Assembly: GCA_016710625.1 (NCBI GenBank)
Contig: JADJVK010000002.1
Coordinates: forward strand, 62,001-126,000
Reading direction: 5' to 3'
DNA from: Saprospiraceae bacterium
GTDB taxonomy: Bacteria; Bacteroidota; Bacteroidia; Chitinophagales; Saprospiraceae
DNA: 64,000 nt
In this document: in pieces, positions 36,310 to 45,488 of the stretch
Layout: the number at the start of each line of letters is the position of its first letter
Numbering within the stretch: the stretch's first letter is position 1
Notes under the pieces: model-generated
Database searches by the model: none
Told to the model about the DNA's origin: nothing
The model's input: only the letters and a program-made list of their open reading frames with translations
Made by a program: the position numbers and the translations under genes

Positions 36310-38088
36310 TTAATTCTCTATAACAAATGGTAACCTAGCTTGAGGACCTTTCATATTTTTAATTGATTTTATTTCTTCCAGAAATGGAAAGTATTCACCT
36401 AACTGGCTTTTTAAAATCGATTTTGCAAATAATTCTTTGTCCTCATCCTCATCTCCATTTAATTTATCTACTAATTTTTGGAACTTTTCTTTTGTTTTCG
36501 GATATTCAGAAGTCCTATATTTTTTTACACCAGATAGATTTGCAGCACAGGTTATCGCATCATCTAGACTTCCTATTCTATCAACTAATCCAATTGTGGT
36601 AGCTTTTGTTCCTGTCCATACTCTTCCTTGTGCGATTTCGTGAACTTTTTCTTTGGTCATCTTTCTACCATCAGAGACTCTTTTCAAAAATCTATCATAG
36701 AACATGTCCACACTTTCTTGAATAATTTTTCCTTCTTCTGCATTTATTTCAAAGAAAGGAGAAAATGAAGCGGCGAATTTTCCAGTTTTGACGGTGTCAA
36801 AGCTAATACCAGCCTTATCTTTCAAAGTCTTTTGTACACTAGGAATAATTCCAAAAACGCCAATCGAACCTGTTAAAGTATTAGGTTGTGCGAAGATAGA
36901 ATCTGCCATACATGAAATATAATAACCACCAGAAGCCGCATAATCACCCATTGACACTACAACTGGCTTACCTGCTTCTTTTGCTAATTTCAATTCTCTC
37001 CAGATATTTTCAGAAGCTAAACCGCTTCCTCCTGGAGAATTTACTCTTAAAACTATCGCTTTTACTTTGTCGTCCATTCTTATATCTCTCAACAAATCTG
37101 CATATTTTTTGCCACCAACTTTTCCATTTTCTCCTTTTCCATCTACAATTTCTCCTTCAGCATAAACAACAGCTATTTTATCTTTAATACTTAAATCTGG
37201 ATCTTTTAATTTTGCAGAAGCATAATCTTCAAGATTTATAGCATTGATTTTATCAGCTTCTTTTAGGCTTAATTTTGACTTTAATTCAGCTAAAACTTCA
37301 TCTCTATAGCCAATTTTATCCACTAATTTATACTGAAGTGCATCTTCTGCTTTTCTGATTTTATACTCATTTGCTAAAGAACGAAGCGTTTCAACTGATG
37401 TATTTCTTGATTTTGCGATATCAGATAAATAAACTTGATATAAACCTTCCAAATATTCTCTTGTCTGCAATCTGTTAGGATCACTCATTTTTTCCAAACG
37501 ATAAGGCTCTGTAGCTCCTTTGAATTGCCCTACGTAATATACTTGCATCTTTACACCTAGCTTATCCAACATATCCTTAAAAAATGGAATTTGAGCAGCA
37601 TAACCTCTAAAATCTATGTCTCCAAGTGGATGAACATAAACTGTGTTGGCAACAGAGGCAAGATAATATGCATTTTGAGAATACCCCTCTGCATAAGCAG
37701 TAATGAATTTTCCTTTTTCCTTGAAATCAACTAGTGCTTTCCTTAATGTACTTGCAGTAGCTTTGCCCATATTAACATCAGACAGATCTAAGAAAATTCC
37801 TTTAATATCATCATCTGTTGATGCAATTTCTATTGTTTTCAGGATGTCGGTTATTCCATAAGTTTTATCATCTTTTAATGAAAAAGATCCAGACTCCAAA
37901 TTGTCTGTTTTTTCAGGAATTGTTTCTTTGAAATTTAAATTTAAAACAGAATTAGATTTGACACTTACTTCATTTTTACTGGCACTTTTCAATAGCCCTC
38001 CAATAATCATAGAACCAATAAAAAAAACTACAACCATTGCTAAAATTACACCTAAGCAAGAGGCCATTAAAGATTTAAAAAAATTCAT
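36310..38088 (-). CDS. sppA: Signal peptide peptidase SppA, 67-kDa type
   Basis: 592 residues, the long two-domain form. An N-terminal membrane helix (about 12-34) anchors it in the inner membrane facing the periplasm. The catalytic Lys is about residue 190 (YYVGQFKGATEPY) and the nucleophile Ser about 386 (GDYAASGGYY). This Ser-Lys dyad degrades signal peptides left after cleavage. The C-terminal GRVWTGTKA is also typical. A TAATTTTG promoter element lies about 43 bases upstream. Confidence 0.95.
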   Translation of the reverse strand: MNFFKSLMASCLGVILAMVVVFFIGSMIIGGLLKSASKNEVSVKSNSVLNLNFKETIPEKTDNLESGSFSLKDDKTYGITDILKTIEIASTDDDIKGIFLDLSDVNMGKATASTLRKALVDFKEKGKFITAYAEGYSQNAYYLASVANTVYVHPLGDIDFRGYAAQIPFFKDMLDKLGVKMQVYYVGQFKGATEPYRLEKMSDPNRLQTREYLEGLYQVYLSDIAKSRNTSVETLRSLANEYKIRKAEDALQYKLVDKIGYRDEVLAELKSKLSLKEADKINAINLEDYASAKLKDPDLSIKDKIAVVYAEGEIVDGKGENGKVGGKKYADLLRDIRMDDKVKAIVLRVNSPGGSGLASENIWRELKLAKEAGKPVVVSMGDYAASGGYYISCMADSIFAQPNTLTGSIGVFGIIPSVQKTLKDKAGISFDTVKTGKFAASFSPFFEINAEEGKIIQESVDMFYDRFLKRVSDGRKMTKEKVHEIAQGRVWTGTKATTIGLVDRIGSLDDAITCAANLSGVKKYRTSEYPKTKEKFQKLVDKLNGDEDEDKELFAKSILKSQLGEYFPFLEEIKSIKNMKGPQARLPFVIEN

Positions 38089-38130
38089 ACTTTATAGTAT
38101 TAGTTTTGATTTATTTTATCAACATTTGTA

Positions 38131-38138
38131 CAAAATTA
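38131..38138 (-). promoter_or_regulatory. -7 promoter element of sppA
   Basis: On the minus strand the site reads TAATTTTG, a TAnnTTTG match about 43 bases before the sppA start. Confidence 0.45.
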
Positions 38139-38201
38139 GTCATAATATTAATAATTAAGCCTCATTTTTAGATAAACTCTAGTTTATGATGGATAAGTAT
38201 A

Positions 38202-38804
38202 ATGAAAAAAAAGAAAATTTCTACATCTGACAATAACTATCTTGAAAATTTAGAAAATTTTTCAATCAGAAATGAATATGCTTCAATGGGCGTTGCCGAA
38301 TTTTATGAACAGCATGGAAGTGAATATGAAAACCCACATTTCAAACAAATCGAATCTTTGATTCTATCTAATTTTGAAAAGTTTGATTGGCAAAATACTT
38401 TAGATTTGAGTTGTGGGAGTGGGGAAGTGAGCAAGATTTTAAGAAAAAAAAATATTAAAACTATAGCAACCGATCCCTATACAATGGCAGCTTTTGAGCG
38501 AAATTTTGACTCAAAATGTTTGCCCTATTCATTTGATGATATCATTAGAGGTAGTTTAGATCAATATCATTTTACTACTATTATATGTAGTTTTGCGATG
38601 CATCTTTGTCCTGAAGAGAAATTATATCCTTTAGTAAGTAAATTATTGAAAAACAATACTTATTTGGGGATAATTACCCCACATAAACGACCTGACCTTC
38701 GTAAAGTAGATGGTGTTGAGAATGTTTGGAATGACTTTGCGTTAACAGAACGTGGAAAAAAAGTCTATTTAAATGTCTATAAATCAAAGTATTCATTGGA
38801 ATAA
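38202..38804 (+). CDS. Class I SAM-dependent methyltransferase-like protein
   Basis: 200 residues. Motif I of the Rossmann-like methyltransferase fold is LDLSCGSGE near residues 67-75, followed by an acidic residue in IATDPYT. A motif IV-like strand is TTIICSFAMHLCPEE, and the late strand is YLGIITPHKRPDL. The N-terminal part (EFYEQHGSEYENPHF) resembles methyltransferases acting on small molecules. The substrate is unknown. It is divergent from sppA and 80 bases upstream of the HlyD-like gene, possibly cotranscribed. Confidence 0.8.
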   Translation: MKKKKISTSDNNYLENLENFSIRNEYASMGVAEFYEQHGSEYENPHFKQIESLILSNFEKFDWQNTLDLSCGSGEVSKILRKKNIKTIATDPYTMAAFERNFDSKCLPYSFDDIIRGSLDQYHFTTIICSFAMHLCPEEKLYPLVSKLLKNNTYLGIITPHKRPDLRKVDGVENVWNDFALTERGKKVYLNVYKSKYSLE

Positions 38805-38884
38805 TTACTTTGATTTTTTTGTTAATTAGCGATTTAAGTTATTTTTTTCTAAATTGCGACGATTTAAAAATATTTGGTGACTGA

Positions 38885-39949
38885 ATGTATAGAATACTAA
38901 CTTTAGTTATACTTGTTGTTTTCTTATTGTTAGCCTTATTTTTTCCCATGAAAATAAGTTATAATCTGGAGAGCATTGGTACGATTTATCCGATAGAAGA
39001 GTGGAAAATTACACAAGATGGAACTGGAAATTTGATTGGTACACACCGATTTAATGTTACTGGTATTACTGGAAAAATAAATTCTTGGCAATTTAAAGCT
39101 GGTGATTTATCTGGTATGGAGGTTGTAATAAAGCCTGATTCTCTTGTTCATGTGCATCAAGGAGATACTTTGATTCGGATGTACAGCACTATGGTTTTAG
39201 AGCAAATTTTGGATTATACGACACAGTTAAATATTTTAAAATCACAAACGAATGAATTAGTTACTGGTGAAAAGTCTCAAATAATCAGAGAAGCACAAGC
39301 TAAGTTGGATTTTGCAAAAGAGCAGTTGGTAATAAAAGAAAAGGAGTATAAAATAGCGAAAGAATTGTTTGATGGAGGTGCTATTGCTGGATTAGAATTT
39401 TCACAAAAAGACAATGCCTATCAGTTGGCAAAAATAGAAATTGACAGAGCTACTAAAGATTTGCAGATCGTAGAAACTGGCCAGAAACACGAAACAGTAA
39501 AAGTCAATCAAACCCAAATTGATGCTATTCAAAAAAAATTGGACTACCTCAGAAAAGTGAATACTGGTTATGTGATTACTGCACCATTTGAAGGCGAAAT
39601 CAAACCATGTGAATTGCCAGAAGAGGTGATACAATTGAAAAAAATGAATGTTTGTTTGGTGGAAATTCCAATAAAAGTGGAAGATATGAAATACATAAAT
39701 GAACATTCCACAATAGAAGTATTGGATGCTAGAGATAATATTACATATCATGGAAAACTGTTACGAAAGGGAACCAATTCGAGGATTTTAGATTATAAAA
39801 GTGTGTCGTTCTTGTTAGCAGAATTGGCAATTCCTGAAAATCAAAGTATTACCTTAGGGATTGGGGCGAAGTGCAAAATTAAATGTGATGAATTATCACA
39901 ATTTGATTATCTGAAAAGGATTTTGAATTACAATTTGCATGTGAAATGA
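38885..39949 (+). CDS. HlyD-like membrane fusion / periplasmic adaptor protein
   Basis: 354 residues. One N-terminal transmembrane helix (residues about 4-20) precedes a periplasmic body. A beta segment, a long alpha-helical hairpin (about 110-200, rich in Lys, Glu and Gln, likely a coiled coil) and returning beta strands (GYVITAPFEGEIKP) give the lipoyl-hairpin-barrel layout of HlyD adaptors. These usually connect an inner membrane exporter with the outer membrane. No ABC or RND transporter gene lies beside it, which is unusual. The stop overlaps the next start (ATGA), so it is translationally coupled to the VTC-domain gene. Confidence 0.8.
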   Translation: MYRILTLVILVVFLLLALFFPMKISYNLESIGTIYPIEEWKITQDGTGNLIGTHRFNVTGITGKINSWQFKAGDLSGMEVVIKPDSLVHVHQGDTLIRMYSTMVLEQILDYTTQLNILKSQTNELVTGEKSQIIREAQAKLDFAKEQLVIKEKEYKIAKELFDGGAIAGLEFSQKDNAYQLAKIEIDRATKDLQIVETGQKHETVKVNQTQIDAIQKKLDYLRKVNTGYVITAPFEGEIKPCELPEEVIQLKKMNVCLVEIPIKVEDMKYINEHSTIEVLDARDNITYHGKLLRKGTNSRILDYKSVSFLLAELAIPENQSITLGIGAKCKIKCDELSQFDYLKRILNYNLHVK

Positions 39950-40686
39950 GGTATGAATATAAATACATAGTTCCCACTTTTAGATTATCGCAATTGAGAT
40001 CTATGATAATTCCATTTGTTGAATATGACAGTTTTGCAAAACATAATGGAGGGGAATATACCGTGAAAAGTATTTACTACGATACACCTAAAATGGAAAT
40101 GTATCACAGCAAAATAGATCATTTAGCCAATAGATTGAAAGTAAGGGTAAGGGGGTATAATGATTTTTCGGAGGATGCACTTGTTTTCTTGGAAATCAAA
40201 CGAAAATATGAAGGTCCAATTGTTAAAAATAGAGCAAAAGTACATTTCAGTGATTTATTGAATTATATTGACCAAAAAGATTACGCAGTATTCAGCAATG
40301 TTAAGTATAGGGAGAATATAAAACGTTTTATTTTTCAGGTGTATAGCAATAATTTACAAACATTAGTGAATGTGATATACGAAAGAGAAGCTTTTCATAG
40401 TAAAATAAAAGACCTTCAAAATGATTGTAGAATTACCCTTGACAAGAATATTCGCTCTGTTTTTTTACCACAAGTAGAAAATCTTTTTGATGATAGTAAT
40501 TCTACATTTGTAAATCCAGACTTTTTTGTTCTTGAAGTAAAATTTAATCAATATTGTCCAATATGGATGAAGGCAATCTTAATGGAAATGGAACTTGTTA
40601 AAGAACCAGCTTCTAAATATGTGATGTGTATTGAAAATCATCACATTCCTAATGCCCAAAAGCGGTTTTTTAATTTTCATCCTTGA
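39946..40686 (+). CDS. VTC-domain protein (polyphosphate polymerase domain)
   Basis: 246 residues, essentially one VTC domain. Conserved basic and acidic tunnel residues are visible: RYEYKYIVP at the start, RLKVRVRGY, FLEIKRKYEG, CRITLDKNIRS, LEVKFN and ASKYVMCIE. In yeast Vtc4 this tunnel fold makes polyphosphate from ATP; bacterial homologues are often found next to CotH kinase-like and DUF4956 proteins and their product is less certain. Here the neighbours are an HlyD-like adaptor (4-base overlap upstream) and a lipoprotein downstream, so a role in the cell envelope is inferred. It probably acts in the cytoplasm; there is no signal peptide. Confidence 0.88.
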   Translation: MRYEYKYIVPTFRLSQLRSMIIPFVEYDSFAKHNGGEYTVKSIYYDTPKMEMYHSKIDHLANRLKVRVRGYNDFSEDALVFLEIKRKYEGPIVKNRAKVHFSDLLNYIDQKDYAVFSNVKYRENIKRFIFQVYSNNLQTLVNVIYEREAFHSKIKDLQNDCRITLDKNIRSVFLPQVENLFDDSNSTFVNPDFFVLEVKFNQYCPIWMKAILMEMELVKEPASKYVMCIENHHIPNAQKRFFNFHP

Positions 40687-40694
40687 TTTTATTT

Positions 40695-40720
40695 TAAAAT
40701 GTCGTTAAAATGACATTTTA
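40695..40720 (+). terminator. Possible terminator hairpin after the VTC gene
   Basis: TAAAATGTC pairs with GACATTTTA around an eight-base loop, 9 bases after the stop. There is no clear T-run, so it may be only an RNA-stabilising hairpin. Confidence 0.4.
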
Positions 40721-40771
40721 TATGCTATTCATAAGATGAAATAATCGTTACTTTGTGATATAATTTTTTTT

Positions 40772-41647
40772 ATGAGATTTTTTATTCTAGCACTTTTTAT
40801 CATTTCATTTTTTTCTTGTCAAAAAGAAGCTTTAGAAACTTCATTCGTTCATATTGACAAATTTACTTTTGAATATCCATCTGGTGCAAATAGTTCTGAT
40901 ATTGTGGATGCCTGGGTGTATGCTGATGATGAGTTTATTGGAGGATTTCCTATTCCTTGCGATATTCCGATTAGAAAAGCTGGAAATGTAAAAATTAATG
41001 TGCTTCCAGGAGTTAGAGAGCTTGGTCCTTATTCATTGGAGCTATTCAAATATGTGTATCCAGCAATTTATTATATTTATAATCCTTATCTTACTGAAGT
41101 AAATTTGAAGTATGGTGAAACGACAACTATCTATCCAGTTACGAAATATAAGGACAAGTCAACCTTAGTGTTTTTGGAAGATTTTGAGAAAAATTCACAT
41201 ATTTTGAATGATGATGAAGACAAAAATGCACAAACATCTGTTGTTTTTTCTACAGAGTATTTCAAAAATGGTAATAAAGGCGGTATTATTAAACTTGATA
41301 CCACAAATAATGTTTGTACAGTAGCAACTGATTTATTTTATTCTGTTCCTACAGATAATACTCCGACATATATAGAATTGGATTATTTAGGCAATTCCAT
41401 TCAAGTTGGTTTAATCGGAGTGGATGATAAAACTGGACAAAAATCTACAGTTATAGACTTTGTTTTGCCGCCAAAAACTGAATGGACAAAGAGCTATATC
41501 AATATTACCCAATTATTAAATTCTTCACAATTATCCAAATATCAGGTTGTTTTGAGTACTAGTATGCCATTGAATGAGAATGGAAAATTTGCTTCATTAA
41601 ATTCATTTGTTGCTATTGATAATTTGAAATTAGTTCATCTCAATTAA
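40772..41647 (+). CDS. Lipoprotein of unknown function
   Basis: 291 residues. A lipoprotein signal ends at FFSCQ (Cys about residue 16). The N-terminal part looks like a beta-sandwich (DAWVYADDEFIGGFPIPCDIPI), in the style of PEGA-like or Ig-like domains, followed by a jelly-roll-like C-terminal half (FFLEDFEKN region, then IELDYLGN and AIDNLKLVHLN), which is the usual shape of a carbohydrate-binding or adhesion module. I do not recognise the exact family. It lies between the VTC gene and the sugar transferase on the same strand, so it may belong to a surface polymer locus. Confidence 0.7.
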   Translation: MRFFILALFIISFFSCQKEALETSFVHIDKFTFEYPSGANSSDIVDAWVYADDEFIGGFPIPCDIPIRKAGNVKINVLPGVRELGPYSLELFKYVYPAIYYIYNPYLTEVNLKYGETTTIYPVTKYKDKSTLVFLEDFEKNSHILNDDEDKNAQTSVVFSTEYFKNGNKGGIIKLDTTNNVCTVATDLFYSVPTDNTPTYIELDYLGNSIQVGLIGVDDKTGQKSTVIDFVLPPKTEWTKSYINITQLLNSSQLSKYQVVLSTSMPLNENGKFASLNSFVAIDNLKLVHLN

Positions 41648-41720
41648 TATAAAATGCAGCTTTCAATGCAATATTTCATTGTGAAACTCCCTATCTTGTG
41701 GCGTGAAATATAAATATTGA

Positions 41721-43139
41721 ATGAACAAACAGCGGAGATTTGATACGATCCTATACCTAATTGCCGATTTTGTATCTGCATTGGTAGTTTGGATATTATT
41801 CTTTATTTATAGAAAAAATTTAGAAGGAAATTTTTCGTTTGAAAATATTTTGCATGACAAAAATTTTCTTTACGGCACCTTTTCAATTCCATTAGGTTGG
41901 ATTTTTGCCTATGCTATCATTGATGAATATAAAGATATTTACCGGAAATCACGGCTAAATACATTTGCCACAACTTTTTTCGTCAGTCTCATCGGCGTAA
42001 TATTTCTGTTTTTCACTTTGATTTTAGACGATTTTGTAAGTGGTTACACTACTTATTACACTTCTTTTTTCACATTATTTGCATTGCAATTCATTATAAC
42101 GGCGACGGTGCGGATGATAATTTTGACAAAAGCCAGTCGAAGATTAAAATCAGGGAAGGTCACTTATAAAACTATCATAATTGGATGTGACCAGAATGCA
42201 CTTGAGCTTTATAACGACATCGCTAATCGAAAAAGTGGGCTGGGAAATAAATTCATCGGTTTTATAGATACCAATGGAAATAGTACTAATGTGATGGAAA
42301 CCGTCTTAACCAATTTAGGTAGTATTCAAGAATTGCCAGAGATAATAAAAAATAATGAGATTGAAGAAGTTATCATCGCTATTGAAACTTTTGAACACAA
42401 TAAATTAAAAGATATTCTAAACATTCTTTTTGACTTTAATGAGCAAATTCTCATTAAAATCATACCAGATATGTATGATATTTTGCTGGGAACAGTGAAA
42501 ATGAACCATTTGTATGGTGCTGTTTTAATAGAGATTAGGCAAGATTTGATGCCTGCTTGGCAAAAATTAATTAAAAGATTTTTAGATTTATTTATAAGTT
42601 TTTCAGTTTTAGTAATTCTTTCTCCACTATACTTATTTATCATTTTGAGAGTAAAACTCTCCTCTAAAGGTCCCATTTTTTATCAGCAAGAGCGAATTGG
42701 ATTGCAAGGTAAACCATTTAATATCATCAAATTCAGGTCAATGTATTTGGATGCGGAGCATGAAGGTCCTCAACTTTCTAAAGAAAATGACTCAAGATGT
42801 ACTCCTTGGGGAGCGGTGATGAGAAAATGGCGATTGGATGAATTGCCTCAGTTTTGGAATGTATTGAAAGGAGATATGAGCATCGTTGGTCCTCGACCTG
42901 AAAGACAATTCTATATCAATCAGATCACTGCGGTTGCTCCTCATTATAAGCATTTATTGAAAGTAAGACCAGGGATAACTTCGTGGGGACAAGTGAAATA
43001 TGGTTATGCTTCTTCTGTACCTGAAATGATTCAAAGGTTGAAATTTGATATTTTATACATTGAAAACATGTCTTTAGCCCTTGATTTTAAAATTATGTTT
43101 TATACTGGGCTGGTGCTTTTGCAAGGAAGAGGGAAATAG
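41721..43139 (+). CDS. Polyprenyl-phosphate sugar-1-phosphate transferase (WcaJ/exopolysaccharide initiator type)
   Basis: 472 residues. Four N-terminal transmembrane helices (about 9-130) precede a Rossmann-like CoA-binding_3 domain (about 145-270, TIIIGCDQNALELYNDI). A fifth helix (about 290-312) leads to the catalytic bacterial sugar transferase domain. That domain carries FYQQERIGLQGKPFNIIKFRSM, split by the membrane-associated helix, then RKWRLDELPQFWNVLKGDMSIVGPRPE. These enzymes move a sugar phosphate from a nucleotide sugar to undecaprenyl phosphate, the first step of exopolysaccharide or O-antigen synthesis. No other glycosyltransferases are beside it. Confidence 0.93.
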   Translation: MNKQRRFDTILYLIADFVSALVVWILFFIYRKNLEGNFSFENILHDKNFLYGTFSIPLGWIFAYAIIDEYKDIYRKSRLNTFATTFFVSLIGVIFLFFTLILDDFVSGYTTYYTSFFTLFALQFIITATVRMIILTKASRRLKSGKVTYKTIIIGCDQNALELYNDIANRKSGLGNKFIGFIDTNGNSTNVMETVLTNLGSIQELPEIIKNNEIEEVIIAIETFEHNKLKDILNILFDFNEQILIKIIPDMYDILLGTVKMNHLYGAVLIEIRQDLMPAWQKLIKRFLDLFISFSVLVILSPLYLFIILRVKLSSKGPIFYQQERIGLQGKPFNIIKFRSMYLDAEHEGPQLSKENDSRCTPWGAVMRKWRLDELPQFWNVLKGDMSIVGPRPERQFYINQITAVAPHYKHLLKVRPGITSWGQVKYGYASSVPEMIQRLKFDILYIENMSLALDFKIMFYTGLVLLQGRGK

Positions 43140-43165
43140 GGCTTTTTTTAATCGAAAGATTGTTA

Positions 43166-43173
43166 TAATTTTG
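43166..43173 (+). promoter_or_regulatory. -7 promoter element of the SRPBCC gene
   Basis: TAATTTTG matches TAnnTTTG and lies 32 bases before the ATG at 43205. Confidence 0.45.
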
Positions 43174-43204
43174 GATTTCTCTTAAAATATTAAATTTGAA
43201 AATC

Positions 43205-43675
43205 ATGTCGGAAGGTAAATATTTTAAATTTGCAATAGTTATTGAAGCTGAACCTAAGGTGGTTTGGGAGGCTTTGACCAATCCAATTTTTACCAAAATT
43301 TATATGTTTGGCTGTGAAGTGGTGAGTGACTGGAAATTATGGGAGCCTGTGGAATGGAAAGGTGCTGAAGACGGAATCATCTATGTCAAAGGAATTTTAT
43401 TGGATTATGAGAAAGAAAAAAAGTTGTCCTATACGGTTTTCGACCCGAATGCTGGCTACAAGGATATTCCAGAAAATTACTTGACCACCACTTATCTAAT
43501 CGAGCCATCAGAAGGGAAAACGGTACTATCCATTTCTCAAGGAGATTACTCGAAAGTTGAAAATGGGGAAAAGCGATTCAAAGAATCAATTGGCTGGAAG
43601 ATGGTGTTGAAAGGGCTGAAGCAAATGCTAGAAACCAAAGTTGACGAAAAAGATTTGGAAAAGAATTTAGATTAA
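43205..43675 (+). CDS. SRPBCC/START-like domain protein (AHSA1 type)
   Basis: 156 residues from the ATG at 43205; a TTG three codons earlier is also in frame but the ATG gives the normal family start. The single domain has the usual opening strand and helix (FAIVIEAEPKVVWEALTNPIFTKIY, in two elements), Trp-rich strands (WEPVEWKG) and a long C-terminal helix (KESIGWKMVLKGLKQMLE). This fold binds hydrophobic ligands or serves as an Hsp90 co-chaperone; the ligand is unknown. The next gene starts 10 bases on, so cotranscription is likely. Confidence 0.85.
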   Translation: MSEGKYFKFAIVIEAEPKVVWEALTNPIFTKIYMFGCEVVSDWKLWEPVEWKGAEDGIIYVKGILLDYEKEKKLSYTVFDPNAGYKDIPENYLTTTYLIEPSEGKTVLSISQGDYSKVENGEKRFKESIGWKMVLKGLKQMLETKVDEKDLEKNLD

Positions 43676-43685
43676 AAGAAATCCC

Positions 43686-44399
43686 ATGAAATTTAAAATT
43701 GTATATTTTTCATTAATTATAATTGTTTTTTTCTCTTGTAACAAAGATGAAATTATTAATCCTGCTTTTAATGTAACAACAAAAACACTTGATATTTCTA
43801 ATTTTACAAATTTGGATATATCAGATAATTTCAATGTATTAGTGACTTTCGATACCATTCCGGAGGTCGTTTCTATTAGAGCGAATGAGAATTTGCATGA
43901 ATTTATAGAAATTACAAATTTTAATGGCACATTAAAAGCCAAAATAAAAGATGGAGTTTCTATCTCTGGAGCACCAACTTTGGATTTAATAATAGATGCA
44001 AAGACGTTAATTGATATTAAATTATCAGAAAATGCAAATCTTACATTTTTTAATAAATTGATAACTAGTGATTTAAATATTGTAGCTTCGGGTAATACAT
44101 CTATTGGTGGAAAACTTGTCCTATCAAATGCAAAATTTAATTTGTCAGGAAATGCTAAGTTAAACTTTGGTGGTAACACTTCAAAATTAACCATCAATCA
44201 AATTGGAAATTCTGAAATTATCAATTTCGATTTTGTTTCTGATTCAATTTTTAGTACGATGAGTGGAAATTCTAAATCATCCTTAACTGCAAATAAATAT
44301 TTGAATTTATTAGCTACTGAAAATTCTAATTTTGACTATATGGGCAATCCTTTGATAGTCAAAAGTCTATCTGGAAATGCAAAAATTAATAAGAAATAG
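43686..44399 (+). CDS. DUF2807 (GIN-domain) lipoprotein
   Basis: 237 residues. The lipoprotein signal ends at IIVFFSC (Cys about residue 18). The rest is a right-handed beta-helix-like DUF2807 domain, sometimes called an auto-transporter adhesin head, built from repeated short strands with Asn and Ser turns (GNTSIGG, GNAKLNFGG, SGNSKSS). The function is unknown; surface adhesion has been suggested for the family. Its 3' end overlaps tmk by 14 bases in convergent orientation. Confidence 0.85.
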   Translation: MKFKIVYFSLIIIVFFSCNKDEIINPAFNVTTKTLDISNFTNLDISDNFNVLVTFDTIPEVVSIRANENLHEFIEITNFNGTLKAKIKDGVSISGAPTLDLIIDAKTLIDIKLSENANLTFFNKLITSDLNIVASGNTSIGGKLVLSNAKFNLSGNAKLNFGGNTSKLTINQIGNSEIINFDFVSDSIFSTMSGNSKSSLTANKYLNLLATENSNFDYMGNPLIVKSLSGNAKINKK

Positions 44400-45015
44400 A
44401 ATTAAGCTGTTTTACATATTGATAAATGTCAGATCCTAAATCTTCAATGGATTTGGTGCCATCGAATAGCTTTATAATTTCTTGATTTTTAACCAATTCT
44501 ATTGCTTCTTTGTATTTTGCATACACCTTTTTTTGATTTTCTAGGGTTTCATAAAGCTCGACATTTGCCCTATTTTGGGCAATCCTTTCCATACTAATTT
44601 CAGGGGTGATATCGATAAAGATATTCACATCTGGTCTTTTGAGTTCTGCACACAATCGATTGGCTTCAATTACCCATTCAACAGGCATATGCACTCCATG
44701 GTATGCATAAGAAGAAAGGTAGTACCGATCCGTAATTACAGTGTAACCTTCTGCCAATTTTTTTATAATCCCATCTGTTTGGTTCAATAAATGTTCAAAT
44801 CTATCCGCTAGGAAAAGGCCTGCTATCGTTTTTTCATCCGCCACCATTTTATGACTAAACACACTTCGAATCATCTTGCCAATTGGGTTATCGGTTGGTT
44901 CGAAAGTCGTATAAACTTTATGACCATCCGAAGTTAATTTCTCAGCTAGCAATTTTACTTGGCTACTTTTTCCACTTCCATCTATTCCCTCAAAAGCTAT
45001 AAATAATGGTTTCAT
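44386..45015 (-). CDS. tmk: Thymidylate kinase
   Basis: 209 residues, normal size. It phosphorylates dTMP to dTDP in the cytoplasm for DNA synthesis. The P-loop FEGIDGSGKSSQ is at residues 8-19, with the DR motif in VITDRYYLSSYAY. It is the last gene after moaD-moeB-moaE on the minus strand, 20 bases from moaE, so it likely shares their transcript although the pathway is unrelated. Confidence 0.96.
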   Translation of the reverse strand: MKPLFIAFEGIDGSGKSSQVKLLAEKLTSDGHKVYTTFEPTDNPIGKMIRSVFSHKMVADEKTIAGLFLADRFEHLLNQTDGIIKKLAEGYTVITDRYYLSSYAYHGVHMPVEWVIEANRLCAELKRPDVNIFIDITPEISMERIAQNRANVELYETLENQKKVYAKYKEAIELVKNQEIIKLFDGTKSIEDLGSDIYQYVKQLNSISY

Positions 45016-45035
45016 AATTTATTTATAATTGATAA

Positions 45036-45488
45036 TCAATGGTTTATTTTCCATTGAAATTCTTCATTTTCAAATATTTCTTTTCCCCAAATTGGCAATT
45101 CTTTCTTGATGCTTTCCACCAATTCGTTGCATGCTTCTATGGCAGCGGCTCTATGAACGGATGAAGCAAAAACAAATAAACAGATTTCACCAACTGAAAT
45201 TCTCCCTAAACTATGATGCACATGCAAGCAAGTTAGATCATATTTTTCAAAAATATTTTCTCTTATTTCGTGCATCTTTTCCAATGCTAAGGATTGGTTT
45301 GCAGTATATTCTATGGATGCCACCAATTGATTATTTATTTTATCTGCCCTCACTTGCCCTAAAAAAATACTATGGCCACCAATCGTATGATTCGTGCTAT
45401 GCTTAGCAATGCTTTCCCCAATAAAATCAGCCAAAATTGGTCCATCAACAAAAATATTTTTGGGTTTTCTATCTTTTGTTTGCATCAA
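45036..45488 (-). CDS. moaE: Molybdopterin synthase catalytic subunit MoaE
   Basis: 150 residues. It is the large subunit of the enzyme that inserts two sulfurs into precursor Z to form molybdopterin. Family motifs: HSIFLGQVR, HVHHSLGRISVGE, SSVHRAAAIEACN and the C-terminal PIWGKEIFENEEFQW, whose Lys is in the position expected for catalysis. It overlaps moeB by 20 bases, so translation is coupled. moaA, moaC and moeA are not in the window. Confidence 0.95.
   Translation of the reverse strand: MMQTKDRKPKNIFVDGPILADFIGESIAKHSTNHTIGGHSIFLGQVRADKINNQLVASIEYTANQSLALEKMHEIRENIFEKYDLTCLHVHHSLGRISVGEICLFVFASSVHRAAAIEACNELVESIKKELPIWGKEIFENEEFQWKINH

Noticed and set aside
40695..40720. Regulatory RNA element ahead of the lipoprotein gene
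   Set aside because: Only a single 9-bp hairpin with no conserved core; a weak terminator or stabilising hairpin is simpler.
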